This document shows positions 1-7,283 of a DNA stretch of 64,000 nt, in pieces. Origin of the DNA: Fen-1298 sp050015675 (GTDB taxonomy: Bacteria; Bacteroidota; Ignavibacteria; UBA10030); NCBI GenBank assembly GCA_050015675.1, contig JBEKAY010000003.1, positions 62,001-126,000 on the forward strand. Reading direction: 5' to 3'. Both the position numbers and the translations under genes were made by a program. Positions within the stretch are counted from its first letter, which is position 1. Each line of letters begins with the position of its first letter. The notes under the pieces were generated by a model. It ran no database searches and had not been told where the DNA came from. It saw only the letters and a program-made list of their open reading frames with translations.

Positions 1-1
1 T

Positions 2-370
2 AGAGATTTAGAAGATGGAACTAGACAAATTGCACGATCACGTACTTATGATTTCTTATATGGAATAAATATTAAACGAGATGAGCGTATCGAAATTATC
101 ACAACAGTCATGAAGGAATTTCAAGAAAACGAACGATTAGATTTATGGAATTATTTTTTAGAAACTTCACATGAAGAAATAGCACAATATCGAAAGGTGT
201 GCTCAAAAACAGCATCTCGCAAGTATATTAACAGACTTGTTCACCGATTTTTTGACATACTTTCTGAAAAAACGGGTTTAGACCGGAGATCAATATATGA
301 AGGATGGAAAGAAAGAAATAGGGAAACTTCTACAGGAGGTATTATTGCAGGGGAAGTTACCGATCCTTGA
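2..370 (+). CDS. Unrecognised protein, 5'-truncated by the window edge
   Basis: The frame is open from the first full codon of the window, so only the last 122 residues are seen. An internal ATG lies at 110 but has no clear ribosome site, and the in-frame sequence upstream reads as normal protein, so I treat the gene as continuing off the left edge. The fragment is charged and probably helical, with no motif I recognise. Its 3' end overlaps the next gene, which suggests translational coupling in one operon with it and with the ImmA-type peptidase. No function can be assigned. Confidence 0.55.
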   Translation, partial: RDLEDGTRQIARSRTYDFLYGINIKRDERIEIITTVMKEFQENERLDLWNYFLETSHEEIAQYRKVCSKTASRKYINRLVHRFFDILSEKTGLDRRSIYEGWKERNRETSTGGIIAGEVTDP

Positions 371-947
371 AGATCAACTGGTTGAGTTGGCCTTTAAAAA
401 AACTGAGGAACCTGGTGCTAAGGATATAATAGATGGTGTCCCCAGTGCTTTTATGCAGAAGAAGAAAGATATCCTAGAAGTCAAGGAAAAATTAAAAAAT
501 CCTAACAAGGTTTCCTCATTCCAAGAATACATTCAACTTTTTTTAGAAGATAAGGGTTTCCCGGCCGAAGAGGAACTTATTCAATATGGCCTCGAAAGAG
601 ATCTCATAAGAACAATAATCTTTGATCCAATATATATTCTAGAAATTCCACCATTAAAAATTGCAAATCTCTCAAAGAGACTACGTTTGAGCTTGGAATC
701 CGCAAAACTTCTTATCAAGAGGACGTGTGAGATTATTAGTATTAAACCGTCAACTAGGGGTGTGATGGCACGATATTCTCCAAGAAATGGTTTAGACGAA
801 AAGGATATTTCTATGAAGCGTGGTGTTCAGGAGTTAATGTTGAAAGCTTCTCAACGGAGACCTTTGAAATCTGATCAGAGCAAAATTCCCCCTCAATTGT
901 TAGAACAGTTCCTTCTCGAGTTTGAAAAAGCATATTTGGAAAAATAG
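345..947 (+). CDS. Unrecognised protein coupled to an ImmA/IrrE-type peptidase gene
   Basis: About 200 residues, charged and mostly helical, no recognised domain. An ATG exists at 297 but would overlap the upstream gene by 74 bases with no ribosome site. A TTG at 345 sits 5 bases behind a perfect AGGAGG (334-339), so I prefer TTG 345, which still overlaps the upstream gene by 26 bases. The stop codon shares its last base with the GTG start of the peptidase gene. In ImmA/IrrE systems the neighbour is often a repressor or antitoxin cleaved by the peptidase. That role is possible here, but I see no clear helix-turn-helix. Confidence 0.6.
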   Translation: MQGKLPILEDQLVELAFKKTEEPGAKDIIDGVPSAFMQKKKDILEVKEKLKNPNKVSSFQEYIQLFLEDKGFPAEEELIQYGLERDLIRTIIFDPIYILEIPPLKIANLSKRLRLSLESAKLLIKRTCEIISIKPSTRGVMARYSPRNGLDEKDISMKRGVQELMLKASQRRPLKSDQSKIPPQLLEQFLLEFEKAYLEK

Positions 948-1453
948 TGGAAAATCTATCAAAGCGTATAGGTTATGCAAGAGAAAGAGCACGGTCTTTA
1001 TTGTTAGAATTCTTTTCCGCAAAGGGTTCTTCATTTCCTGTCAAGATTGAGGATTTAGCAGACTACTTTGGTTTTGAAATTTACAAACTTGACAGTCTAA
1101 ATCTACATCAACGTGGTATTCTAAAAGTTCTGTCGGATGAAAACCGTCGATTAATAGGTGTCAACTCTAAACATCATCGTCATAGCCAAAAATTCTCAGT
1201 TGGTCACGAATTGGGTCATTTTTTTCTATCTCATCCCAGTGAAGATGATTGTGATGATGAAGAAATAAAGATATACAATCAAGAAGCAGATGAATTCAGT
1301 GCAGAGCTACTTATTCCTCTTTCAATCCTCAAAGAAAAGCTACAAGATGGATGGACGCCTTCTTCTCTTTGTTCCTACTTTGATGTAAGTGAAGAAGCGT
1401 TATGGATTAAGATTCAAAATCAAAAACTACTTTCGCTCATTATAAAAAAGTAG
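947..1453 (+). CDS. ImmA/IrrE family zinc metallopeptidase
   Basis: A 168-residue protein with the zinc-binding motif HELGH at residues 87-91 (preceded by SVG) and the downstream family signature QEADEFSAELLIP at 112-124, which supplies the third zinc ligand. ImmA/IrrE proteins are cytoplasmic peptidases that cleave a partner repressor in mobile elements, toxin-antitoxin-like pairs or stress responses. The start is a GTG overlapping the previous stop by one base, so expression is probably coupled to the unknown protein upstream, its best candidate substrate. A strong stem-loop terminator follows at 1523. Family assignment is firm; the biological role is inferred. Confidence 0.85.
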   Translation: MENLSKRIGYARERARSLLLEFFSAKGSSFPVKIEDLADYFGFEIYKLDSLNLHQRGILKVLSDENRRLIGVNSKHHRHSQKFSVGHELGHFFLSHPSEDDCDDEEIKIYNQEADEFSAELLIPLSILKEKLQDGWTPSSLCSYFDVSEEALWIKIQNQKLLSLIIKK

Positions 1454-1522
1454 TTACTACATTCTCTGTCACACCCATTCGTTTTATTACATGATATATT
1501 GAATGTGTAATGAATATTGATG

Positions 1523-1560
1523 AACGCCGGTGATAGAAACATCATCGGCGTTAGCTTTTT
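1523..1560 (+). terminator. Stem-loop terminator; also dispersed repeat copy 1
   Basis: Arm AACGCCGGTGAT (1523-1534), loop of 6, arm ATCATCGGCGTT (1541-1552): 12 pairs with one G-T, then AGCTTTTT. It closes the ImmA operon and stands just ahead of the CBASS-like operon. The right arm is the core of a repeat that recurs in six further gaps up to 9.8 kb, where most copies lack this left arm. Confidence 0.75.
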
Positions 1561-1599
1561 AAAAAGAAATTTATTTGAGAATATAATGAGGAATAAAAA

Positions 1600-2313
1600 A
1601 TGCAAAAACTACTTGTAAGCGTTCGTGGTAAAACCGAAGCACTTGAAGCTGTTAAAGGTGGATCTCTTATTGTAGATGCTGAATATCCGACTTCAGCATT
1701 AGGTACTCCATATCCACTTAATATTTGGACAATCAGACAGTGCGTGACAAAAAACATACTTGTTTCTACAAATATTGGTGAAGAGCAAGCGCGGAGAAGC
1801 ACAGCAGCCCAAGCTGTACTTGGAGTAGCGACTGCGGGTGCCGATGTTATAAAAGCAGGACTAGCTGGTATGGACTATAAAGAAGCTTCGTATCTTGCAA
1901 GAAGCATTGTTAGAACCGTAAAGTATTGGTATCCTCGTAAAAAGGTAATTCCAACATTCTTTGCGGATTCGAAGTTAGCAAAAATTCTTGATCCTATAAT
2001 GGATGCGCCTATTCTTGCTTCACAAGTCAAGGCAGATGGTATATTAATTGATACGTTCGACAAGAGTAATGGAAAGCGACTCATTGATTATTATAATTAC
2101 GATGATATTATGGCATTTGTTAATGCTTGTCACAAGCATCACGTCGAAGCATGGATTGCAGGATCTATTACAAAAGACGAGTTACCGTTATTCTGGAAAA
2201 CTGGAGTCGATGTTATCTGTGTGAGAGGCGCAGCATGTGGAAAGACAGATGATAGGATGGGGAAAGTAAAGAAAGATATCGTTCGTTCACTTGTGGATAC
2301 GATCCCGAGATAG
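1600..2313 (+). CDS. MfnB-like (5-formylfuran-3-yl)methyl phosphate synthase family protein
   Basis: A 237-residue TIM-barrel-type protein that resembles MfnB (DUF556/COG1891), the methanofuran-pathway enzyme that builds a furan phosphate from two triose phosphates. Matching family segments are LLVS at 4-7, the GG..IVDAEYP strand at 20-30, GADVIKAGL at 80-88, the LIDTFDK strand at 149-155 and the signature VRGAAC at 208-213. Compared from memory with the archaeal enzyme, K85, D151 and K155 are conserved and D26 matches its D25. The Schiff-base lysine (K27 there) is replaced by Glu28, so the usual reaction is doubtful. It is the first gene of a four-gene operon with 20 bases to the next. Ribosome site GAGGAA at 1588-1593. 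No other methanofuran gene is nearby. Confidence 0.75.
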   Translation: MQKLLVSVRGKTEALEAVKGGSLIVDAEYPTSALGTPYPLNIWTIRQCVTKNILVSTNIGEEQARRSTAAQAVLGVATAGADVIKAGLAGMDYKEASYLARSIVRTVKYWYPRKKVIPTFFADSKLAKILDPIMDAPILASQVKADGILIDTFDKSNGKRLIDYYNYDDIMAFVNACHKHHVEAWIAGSITKDELPLFWKTGVDVICVRGAACGKTDDRMGKVKKDIVRSLVDTIPR

Positions 2314-2333
2314 GAAACAAGAGAGAATATATT

Positions 2334-3149
2334 ATGTCGAAAATAAAAGAATTTTCAGAAGAACATGGTAAGGAATTTCTTCGCCGTGCATTTCAACTCC
2401 AACAAGAAGTGCTGACTAAGCAACTTGAGATGGCGGCCAAAACTATTACCCACGATCCAACATACGGTCAGGTTACGGAGAAACACTTCATCAGAATTCT
2501 TCGCCAATACTTACCGAATAGATATTCTATTGATTCAGCAATAGTGATCGATAGCAACGGCCAGACTAGCCAACAAATAGATGTTGTAATTTACGACAAG
2601 CAATACACTCCCACTCTTTTAGATCAATATGATCACAAATATGTCCCCATCGAAGCGGTGTATGCAGTCATTGAGATTAAGCCTGCAATAGATGCGACTC
2701 GACTTAAATATGCTGCAAACAAAGCAAACTCAGTACGAAGACTATTTCGCACTTCAGTCGGCTTTAGGACGTCCACAGGTATTGGAAATAATCCTTTAAC
2801 ATATATTTTGGCAGGAATAATAGCGCCAAGATGCGAATGGAGAGAGGGATTTGATGAATCCTTCAAGAAGATTCACAATTCTTTAGAACGAAACGAACAA
2901 ATTGACTTTGGCCTTGCACTTGATACGGGTTACTATGATACCTTCACCGAAATTGAGAGTTTACTAAAACCAACAGGAAGGCCAAGGACCGATGACGATC
3001 CTTTAATAAAGATTCCTTTGGATTTTAAGGTAATGCCTCAAGACAACTGCCTTATGATTTTCGTTTTTCGCTTACTTCGTTTACTACAATTCATAGGAAC
3101 TGTACCAGCCATAGACTGGAATAAATATATAACGGTACTCAGCAATTGA
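2334..3149 (+). CDS. DUF6602-like protein with possible PD-(D/E)XK nuclease core
   Basis: A 271-residue protein. Residues 45-120 hold a recognisable pattern: helix TEKHF (48-52), strand QIDVVIYDK (81-89) with Asp83, then VYAVIEIKP (109-117) with the E114-x-K116 pair. This Asp...Glu-x-Lys layout is typical of PD-(D/E)XK nuclease folds and of DUF6602 proteins found beside bacterial nucleotidyltransferases. No transmembrane segment is seen. It lies 20 bases after the MfnB-like gene and 15 bases before the CD-NTase, so it is the likeliest effector of this CBASS-like operon, for instance a nuclease switched on by the cyclic nucleotide. The fold is inferred from motif spacing. I recognise no ligand-binding domain in the remaining 150 residues. 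Confidence 0.6.
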   Translation: MSKIKEFSEEHGKEFLRRAFQLQQEVLTKQLEMAAKTITHDPTYGQVTEKHFIRILRQYLPNRYSIDSAIVIDSNGQTSQQIDVVIYDKQYTPTLLDQYDHKYVPIEAVYAVIEIKPAIDATRLKYAANKANSVRRLFRTSVGFRTSTGIGNNPLTYILAGIIAPRCEWREGFDESFKKIHNSLERNEQIDFGLALDTGYYDTFTEIESLLKPTGRPRTDDDPLIKIPLDFKVMPQDNCLMIFVFRLLRLLQFIGTVPAIDWNKYITVLSN

Positions 3150-3164
3150 AGAAAGGAAATAGCA

Positions 3165-4262
3165 ATGTTCTCTTACGATAAACAAATCCAAGCTTATGAA
3201 AATGAAAAAGTAAAGTTACCTAAAAGCAAACAAGATGAGTTATACAAACGTAGAACTGCAAATAGAAATCGTTTAATAGAAAATCTGCCAGAGGAAATTA
3301 ACATAGCAGATTCTCATTTTATTCCTCAGGGTTCGATGGCAATAGATACAACAATTCAAGAAGAGAATGAAAATTATGACATTGATGATGGAGTTTGGTT
3401 TTATCAAGAAGATCTTATTGATGAATCTAGCGGTTCATCGAAGTCGGTGGATGAAGTTAAAAAAATGATAAAAGATGCAGTTTCAAAAGGAATAAGCTTC
3501 AAGAAAAGCCCTAAGATCATGGATAATTGTGTGCGTGTATTTTATGATGTTGGTTATCATGTTGACGTAGCTTCTTATAGAGCCTTCGATGTAGGGGAAG
3601 ATAATGAGCGCAAAGAACTTGCAGGAGAAACTGGATGGAAGGAATCATATCCAACTGAAATAACCAAATGGTTTGAAAATAGGATTGAATCGTTAAATAA
3701 GACCAAAGATAATCTTGGTGGACAAATGCGTAGATTGGTCAAACTGTTGAAACGATTTGCGCGTAGTAGAGGTGATTCATGGGATATGCCTAATGGACTC
3801 AAACTGATAATGCTTGTGGACGAATGTATGCCTACAGGTTATGAACGTTATGATGAAAGTTTTTACTGGTTGCTTCTTAATCTGTCTAATAGACTTAGTA
3901 ATAATTTGGAAGTTGAGAATCGTGCTCAACAACCACCACGAGATAAGTTGACAGAATCAACGCAAGATTCAAATATGTTAGAATTTAGGAACCATATAAA
4001 CGAAGCGCTCGACATACTTGCAATTATCTTGAATGAGTCAAAATGTACAAAAAAAGCAGCACGAGAAGCTTGGGATTGGATCTTTAAAACTGATGGTTTC
4101 TTTGATAGCTTTGACGAAGAAGAAGAAAGAGCTAAAGAAATGGCAGAAGCTTTACGTTCAGGTACATTAGGAATTACACAAAGTGGCGCCTTAATCTTAG
4201 GTAATTCCTCTAACGCAACCAAGGTTCCTCCAACGAAATTCTACGGAAAGATGACAAACTAA
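3165..4262 (+). CDS. CBASS CD-NTase (DncV-like cyclic oligonucleotide synthase)
   Basis: A 365-residue nucleotidyltransferase. The catalytic elements are visible: PQGS at 54-57, metal-binding Asp72 and Asp74 in YDIDDGV, and the third acidic residue Asp134 in YHVDVASY. This arrangement matches DncV-type CD-NTases, which make cyclic di- or trinucleotides as second messengers when phage infection is sensed. Length is normal for the family and all three carboxylates are present, so the enzyme should be active. Ribosome site GAAAGG lies just ahead of the ATG. The stop overlaps the start of the E2-like gene by one base, so the two proteins are made together, as expected for a system in which the E2 protein acts on the C-terminus of the CD-NTase. 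Confidence 0.85.
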   Translation: MFSYDKQIQAYENEKVKLPKSKQDELYKRRTANRNRLIENLPEEINIADSHFIPQGSMAIDTTIQEENENYDIDDGVWFYQEDLIDESSGSSKSVDEVKKMIKDAVSKGISFKKSPKIMDNCVRVFYDVGYHVDVASYRAFDVGEDNERKELAGETGWKESYPTEITKWFENRIESLNKTKDNLGGQMRRLVKLLKRFARSRGDSWDMPNGLKLIMLVDECMPTGYERYDESFYWLLLNLSNRLSNNLEVENRAQQPPRDKLTESTQDSNMLEFRNHINEALDILAIILNESKCTKKAAREAWDWIFKTDGFFDSFDEEEERAKEMAEALRSGTLGITQSGALILGNSSNATKVPPTKFYGKMTN

Positions 4263-4687
4263 TGTCGGACTATACTAAGGCTCATAAATTTAATAGTGTC
4301 CTTCAAATTCAAAAAATGAAGGAACGTTTTCCGCAATTCAAAGTTTCAGGTCGCAATGGAAAGTATACTTTTTTAGGAACTCTCAGACCAAGTAATTCTA
4401 TATCAGAATACGTTATCAAGATTCAATATGATGGATGGCACCGACCTAAAGTATATATTATAGCTCCTCCGATACTGAATAGTGCACCACATCGTTATCC
4501 TGATGGATCATTATGTTTCTATCATCCTGATAAATTTGATTGGCATGAGTATTTTTTTATAGCGGACTATATTGTTCCTTGGACAGCTACCTGGATCTAT
4601 TTTTATGAAATTTGGAAACATACTGGTTTCTGGTATGCTGACGAGGAACCACACAAAGTAACAGAAGAGAAAAAAGATAAAAGTTGA
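4262..4687 (+). CDS. Stand-alone E2-like protein of a type II-short CBASS
   Basis: A 141-residue protein with the bacterial E2 (ubiquitin-conjugating-like) signature: Y65-IIAPP-70, then H77, then PDGSLC at 80-85 with candidate catalytic Cys85, followed by a Trp/Tyr-rich helix near 104-125 (WTATWIYFYEIWKHTG). There is no E1 or JAB domain in this protein or in its neighbours, which distinguishes it from the fused E1-E2 protein Cap2 plus Cap3. E2-only CBASS operons are known; there the E2 protein modifies or primes the CD-NTase. The one-base overlap with the CD-NTase gene fits this. The C-terminal tail is lysine- and glutamate-rich. It is the last gene of the operon. Confidence 0.8.
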   Translation: MSDYTKAHKFNSVLQIQKMKERFPQFKVSGRNGKYTFLGTLRPSNSISEYVIKIQYDGWHRPKVYIIAPPILNSAPHRYPDGSLCFYHPDKFDWHEYFFIADYIVPWTATWIYFYEIWKHTGFWYADEEPHKVTEEKKDKS

Positions 4688-4702
4688 GATAAAAGGGCAA
4701 AT

Positions 4703-4735
4703 GTTCTCAGATCATCGGCGTTTTTAGTTTAAAAG
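4703..4735 (+). repeat. Dispersed intergenic repeat, copy 2
   Basis: GTTCTCAGATCATCGGCGTT followed by TTTAGTTTAAAAG, immediately after the E2-like gene. It has the right arm and T-run of copy 1, but the left arm is eroded, so it is at best a weak terminator. Confidence 0.7.
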
Positions 4736-4762
4736 AGGCTCTGTAATCGTTCAGAGCTTCGA

Positions 4763-5040
4763 TTTGACGCTCGGGAGAGTCGGAGTGATGGCTCTGGAGC
4801 GTCAGTTTGACGCTCGGGAGAGTCGGAGTGATGGCTCTGGAGCGTCAGTTTGACGCTCGGGAGAGTCGGAGTGATGGTCGGGAGCGTTGATTTGACGCTC
4901 GAGAGAGTCGGAGTGATGGTCGGGAGCGTTGATTTGAGGGTCCGGACCGTCGGTTTGACGCTGGGGAGAGTCAGGTATGAAGGTCAGGAGCGTTGATTTA
5001 ACGGTCAAGAGTGTCGGTTTAAGGGTCGAGAGTGCAGCTC
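4763..5040. repeat. Degenerate tandem repeat, ~42-43-bp unit made of two ~21-bp halves
   Basis: Unit starts (TTTGACGC) fall at 4763, 4806, 4849 and 4891 (spacing 43, 43, 42), then decay into ~21-bp half-units from 4933 on. Half-units look like TTTGACGCTCGGGAGAGTCGG and GATGGTCGGGAGCGTTGAT. The array fills the gap between the E2-like gene and the transposase remnant. No credible gene lies in it: the minus-strand open frame (4802-5008) only translates the repeat. A related single unit (AAGGGTCGGGAGTGTCCG) appears at 8153-8170, and a similar array lies at 31737-31905. Confidence 0.8.
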
Positions 5041-5059
5041 TCTACCAGTCCACGGAATA

Positions 5060-5347
5060 TTGATATTGAATGATTCGGTAGGGACACGGCATGCCGTGTC
5101 CCTATCAGAGCGATTTGGGAAGCCGGTGCCCGGGGCATTGTCAACAATTGTGAGATCATTCAAATCTGCAGTTACCAAACAAATTAATGAAATGCATTTA
5201 GCAGGGAATGTACCGCTCTGGCAACCGCGATATTACGACCGTATCATCCGCAGCGAAAAGGAATTGCAAAACATTCGTGATTACATTGCCAATAATGTTC
5301 TTAGATGGACGTTTGAAACGGAACATCCGGAAAATATCCCGTTATAA
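5060..5347 (+). pseudogene. REP-associated tyrosine transposase (RAYT, IS200-like), C-terminal remnant
   Basis: The frame encodes about 95 residues matching the C-terminal end of Y1-type REP-associated transposases: GKPVPGALSTIVRSFKSA, then W54-QPRYYDRIIR and the end motif IRDYIANNVLRW. The N-terminal half with the HUH motif is absent; the sequence ahead of it is the tandem repeat. Family members are about twice this length. The open frame begins at a TTG without a ribosome site, so I call it a decayed copy. A perfect palindrome of the REP type lies inside the frame at 5079-5104. Confidence 0.8.
5079..5104. repeat. REP-type perfect palindrome inside the transposase remnant
   Basis: A 26-bp perfect palindrome with half-site TAGGGACACGGCA. 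Palindromes of this kind are recognised by RAYT transposases and scattered as REP elements. Here it lies in frame at the loop where many RAYTs carry one. Other REP-like palindromes in the window are at 48538 and 62239. Confidence 0.85.
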
Positions 5348-5360
5348 TTTTAGTGGAAAC

Positions 5361-5385
5361 ATCATCGGCGTTTGTGTTTTTATAT
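5361..5385 (+). repeat. Dispersed intergenic repeat, copy 3
   Basis: ATCATCGGCGTTTGTGTTTT, preceded by GGAAAC much as copy 1 is preceded by AGAAAC. It sits between the transposase remnant and the small membrane protein gene. Confidence 0.7.
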
Positions 5386-5451
5386 TGCAATTCAATTATT
5401 ATTAAATCAATTTATCTCCATGATGCTTCATCATTAGTGAAGGGAACGCAT

Positions 5452-5841
5452 ATGGCAGACTTACAAATTGAACCTCCAGATGAGTCGGAACAAGAGTCTA
5501 TATTTGAAACTATTATATTGAGATTTGGTGCCGCGTTTCTTTGCTCGCTCTTTGGTTTGATATCAGCTCTTCTAGGATACGGTTTTGCATTGTCTATAGA
5601 TTTAGAATTAGAAAAATTTAATACCTACACTTCTGTCTATTTCTCCATTACCCTTGTACTATGGATTCTGATTGGTTTAACTACGCCTTTCTCTTCTTTT
5701 AAAAGATTCTTCGAGTCATTTAAGGGCATGACTGCTGGGCGCGCTGTTGTTATTCTTCTTGGGATCGGTGCATTCATTGTGTTGCACTGGTATGTGCTGA
5801 GCTTTGCAACAGAATTGTTCGTGTCGGTATTCGGCACTTAA
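5452..5841 (+). CDS. Small membrane protein, unknown
   Basis: About 129 residues from the ATG at 5452, chosen over an in-frame ATG at 5353 because AAGGGA precedes it and the earlier start would lie within repeat copy 3. An acidic N-terminus (about 18 residues) is followed by three hydrophobic segments, near residues 20-48, 58-82 and 95-125. No family recognised. It is a single gene between two copies of the dispersed repeat. Confidence 0.6.
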   Translation: MADLQIEPPDESEQESIFETIILRFGAAFLCSLFGLISALLGYGFALSIDLELEKFNTYTSVYFSITLVLWILIGLTTPFSSFKRFFESFKGMTAGRAVVILLGIGAFIVLHWYVLSFATELFVSVFGT

Positions 5842-5883
5842 TGGATCGGAGGAATCTACTTTTTGCATTTTCGTACACCGTCG

Positions 5884-5920
5884 ATGTTCTCAGATCATCG
5901 GCGTTTGTGTCTTGGTTTTT
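5884..5920 (+). repeat. Dispersed intergenic repeat, copy 4 (core)
   Basis: GTTCTCAGATCATCGGCGTT then TGTGTCTTGGTTTTTTT. Upstream CGTCGATG (5878-5885) can pair with CATCGGCG (5896-5903), so this copy still folds and may end transcription of the membrane protein gene. An 18-bp perfect palindrome (half TGATGATAT) follows at 5928-5945. Confidence 0.65.
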
Positions 5921-5970
5921 TTGCAGATGATGATATATATCATCACCTGCTTGCATTTTTTACCGTCCGT

Positions 5971-6040
5971 GGTTTGGCTAAAATAATCTCCGATTACTTA
6001 TATTTTATTCACCCAATCCTGTAACTTAAATTTATTCCTC
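5971..6040 (+). repeat. Repeat copy 4, downstream part (type A leader)
   Basis: GGTTTGGCTAAAATAATC, then CCGATTACTTAT, then CACCCAATCCTGTAACTTAA. The same blocks in the same order occur at 8216-8290 ahead of the DUF6249 gene, so this is a homologous upstream region, perhaps carrying the promoter for the serine hydrolase gene. Confidence 0.6.
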
Positions 6041-6095
6041 CAGTATCATTATGATGTAAGCAAATGAATGATTAACTGTTCAAAAGGGAATAAAA

Positions 6096-7196
6096 ATGAA
6101 AAGAAATTATATTTTGACTAGCGACCTGCTGCTTGTTTTCGTTGTGATTGCCTTAACCACAGCATTCTCTTTTAAAAATGATGAAAACAAAAAAATAAAA
6201 ACTTTAAGCGGTAATGAGATAACTACGGCAGAAATGGATAAGTACTTAAAGAATCAAATGGATTCATTAGGATTACCGGGATTATCAATAGCCATAATCA
6301 ATGATGCAAAAATGATCTACCATCGAACATTAGGAGTAACCAATATTGACACAAAAGAAAAAGTGTCTGAAGAAACGCTCTTTGATGCCGGTTCCTTGTC
6401 CAAGACTCCTTTTACATATCTTATAATGAAAATGGTAGATCAAGGAATATTGAATTTGGATCAACCTCTTTATACTTATTTACCATATCCTGATATTGCA
6501 CATGACGATCGTTACAAATTAATAACGGCTCGCATGGTTCTATGTCATACATCCGGCTTTCCTAATTGGAGGTTCTTCAATAAAGATAATAAGTTGGATA
6601 TTAAATTTACACCCGGGACTCAATTTCTCTATTCCGGGGAGGGATTTGAATATTTGGCAAATGTTGCGGCTCATCTGAAGAATATTCAAAAAAATGACCT
6701 TCAGGATTTATTTGCGAAAGAAGTTTCCACTCCATTAGGCATGCGATATGCTTATTATACATGGAATGATTACTTGGAAAAACATCGAGCAACCGGGCAT
6801 GTTGATGGCAAGGTTTTATCTACAGCATGGGGCTTAAATGCTAAGAACCCAAATTTTTATGCTTCATATAGCTTGCAGACGGAAGCCATAAGTTATGCCC
6901 AATTTCTAATTGCAATGATACGGGAAGAAGGATTGAATAAAGCGACTTACGATGAGATGTTAAAAGTCCATGTTGAGACTCCTTCCAAAACCGATAGTAT
7001 TCCATACTGTCTTGGCATAAGGATGAAACACTCAGAGTTTGGCAATGAATACATGCATGATGGTGATAATTACGATTTTACTTGCGCTTTTATGTTCAAT
7101 AAAGAACGAAAATTCGGATATGTGTTTTTCACAAACTGCAATAAAGGAATTAAGTTCAACAAAATATTAGAGCCTTTTTTAACAAATGGAAAATAA
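6096..7196 (+). CDS. Serine hydrolase, class C beta-lactamase/S12 family
   Basis: A 366-residue protein with an N-terminal signal or anchor segment (residues 9-26). Catalytic signature SLSK at 100-103 gives the nucleophile Ser100 and Lys103; YSG at 179-181 takes the place of the YxN motif; HDG at 321-323 replaces KTG. This pattern fits penicillin-binding-protein-like esterases and peptidases in the periplasm rather than a true resistance enzyme. The substrate cannot be read from sequence. The gene stands alone between copies 4 and 5 of the dispersed repeat. Confidence 0.85.
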   Translation: MKRNYILTSDLLLVFVVIALTTAFSFKNDENKKIKTLSGNEITTAEMDKYLKNQMDSLGLPGLSIAIINDAKMIYHRTLGVTNIDTKEKVSEETLFDAGSLSKTPFTYLIMKMVDQGILNLDQPLYTYLPYPDIAHDDRYKLITARMVLCHTSGFPNWRFFNKDNKLDIKFTPGTQFLYSGEGFEYLANVAAHLKNIQKNDLQDLFAKEVSTPLGMRYAYYTWNDYLEKHRATGHVDGKVLSTAWGLNAKNPNFYASYSLQTEAISYAQFLIAMIREEGLNKATYDEMLKVHVETPSKTDSIPYCLGIRMKHSEFGNEYMHDGDNYDFTCAFMFNKERKFGYVFFTNCNKGIKFNKILEPFLTNGK

Positions 7197-7283
7197 ATAA
7201 TTCAGCCTGCAAGTCGACGAGGTGCTGAAGGAGTCCTCCGTATATCATAAATCATCCTGATAAGATTAAATAATTTACCGCCG

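Noticed and set aside
1582..1587. TATAAT taken as -10 element of the MfnB/CBASS operon
   Set aside because: Transcription would begin at the ribosome site, leaving it incomplete, and no matching -35 is seen.
4802..5008. Minus-strand open frame with repeating DHHSDSPERQ-type peptide
   Set aside because: It is only the translation of the tandem repeat; no ribosome site and no similarity outside the repeat.
4763..5040. CRISPR array
   Set aside because: Units are contiguous and degenerate, with no spacers of constant length and no cas genes nearby.
5353..5451. N-terminal extension of the small membrane protein
   Set aside because: The extension lies in repeat copy 3 and an AT-rich leader; ATG 5452 has a ribosome site.
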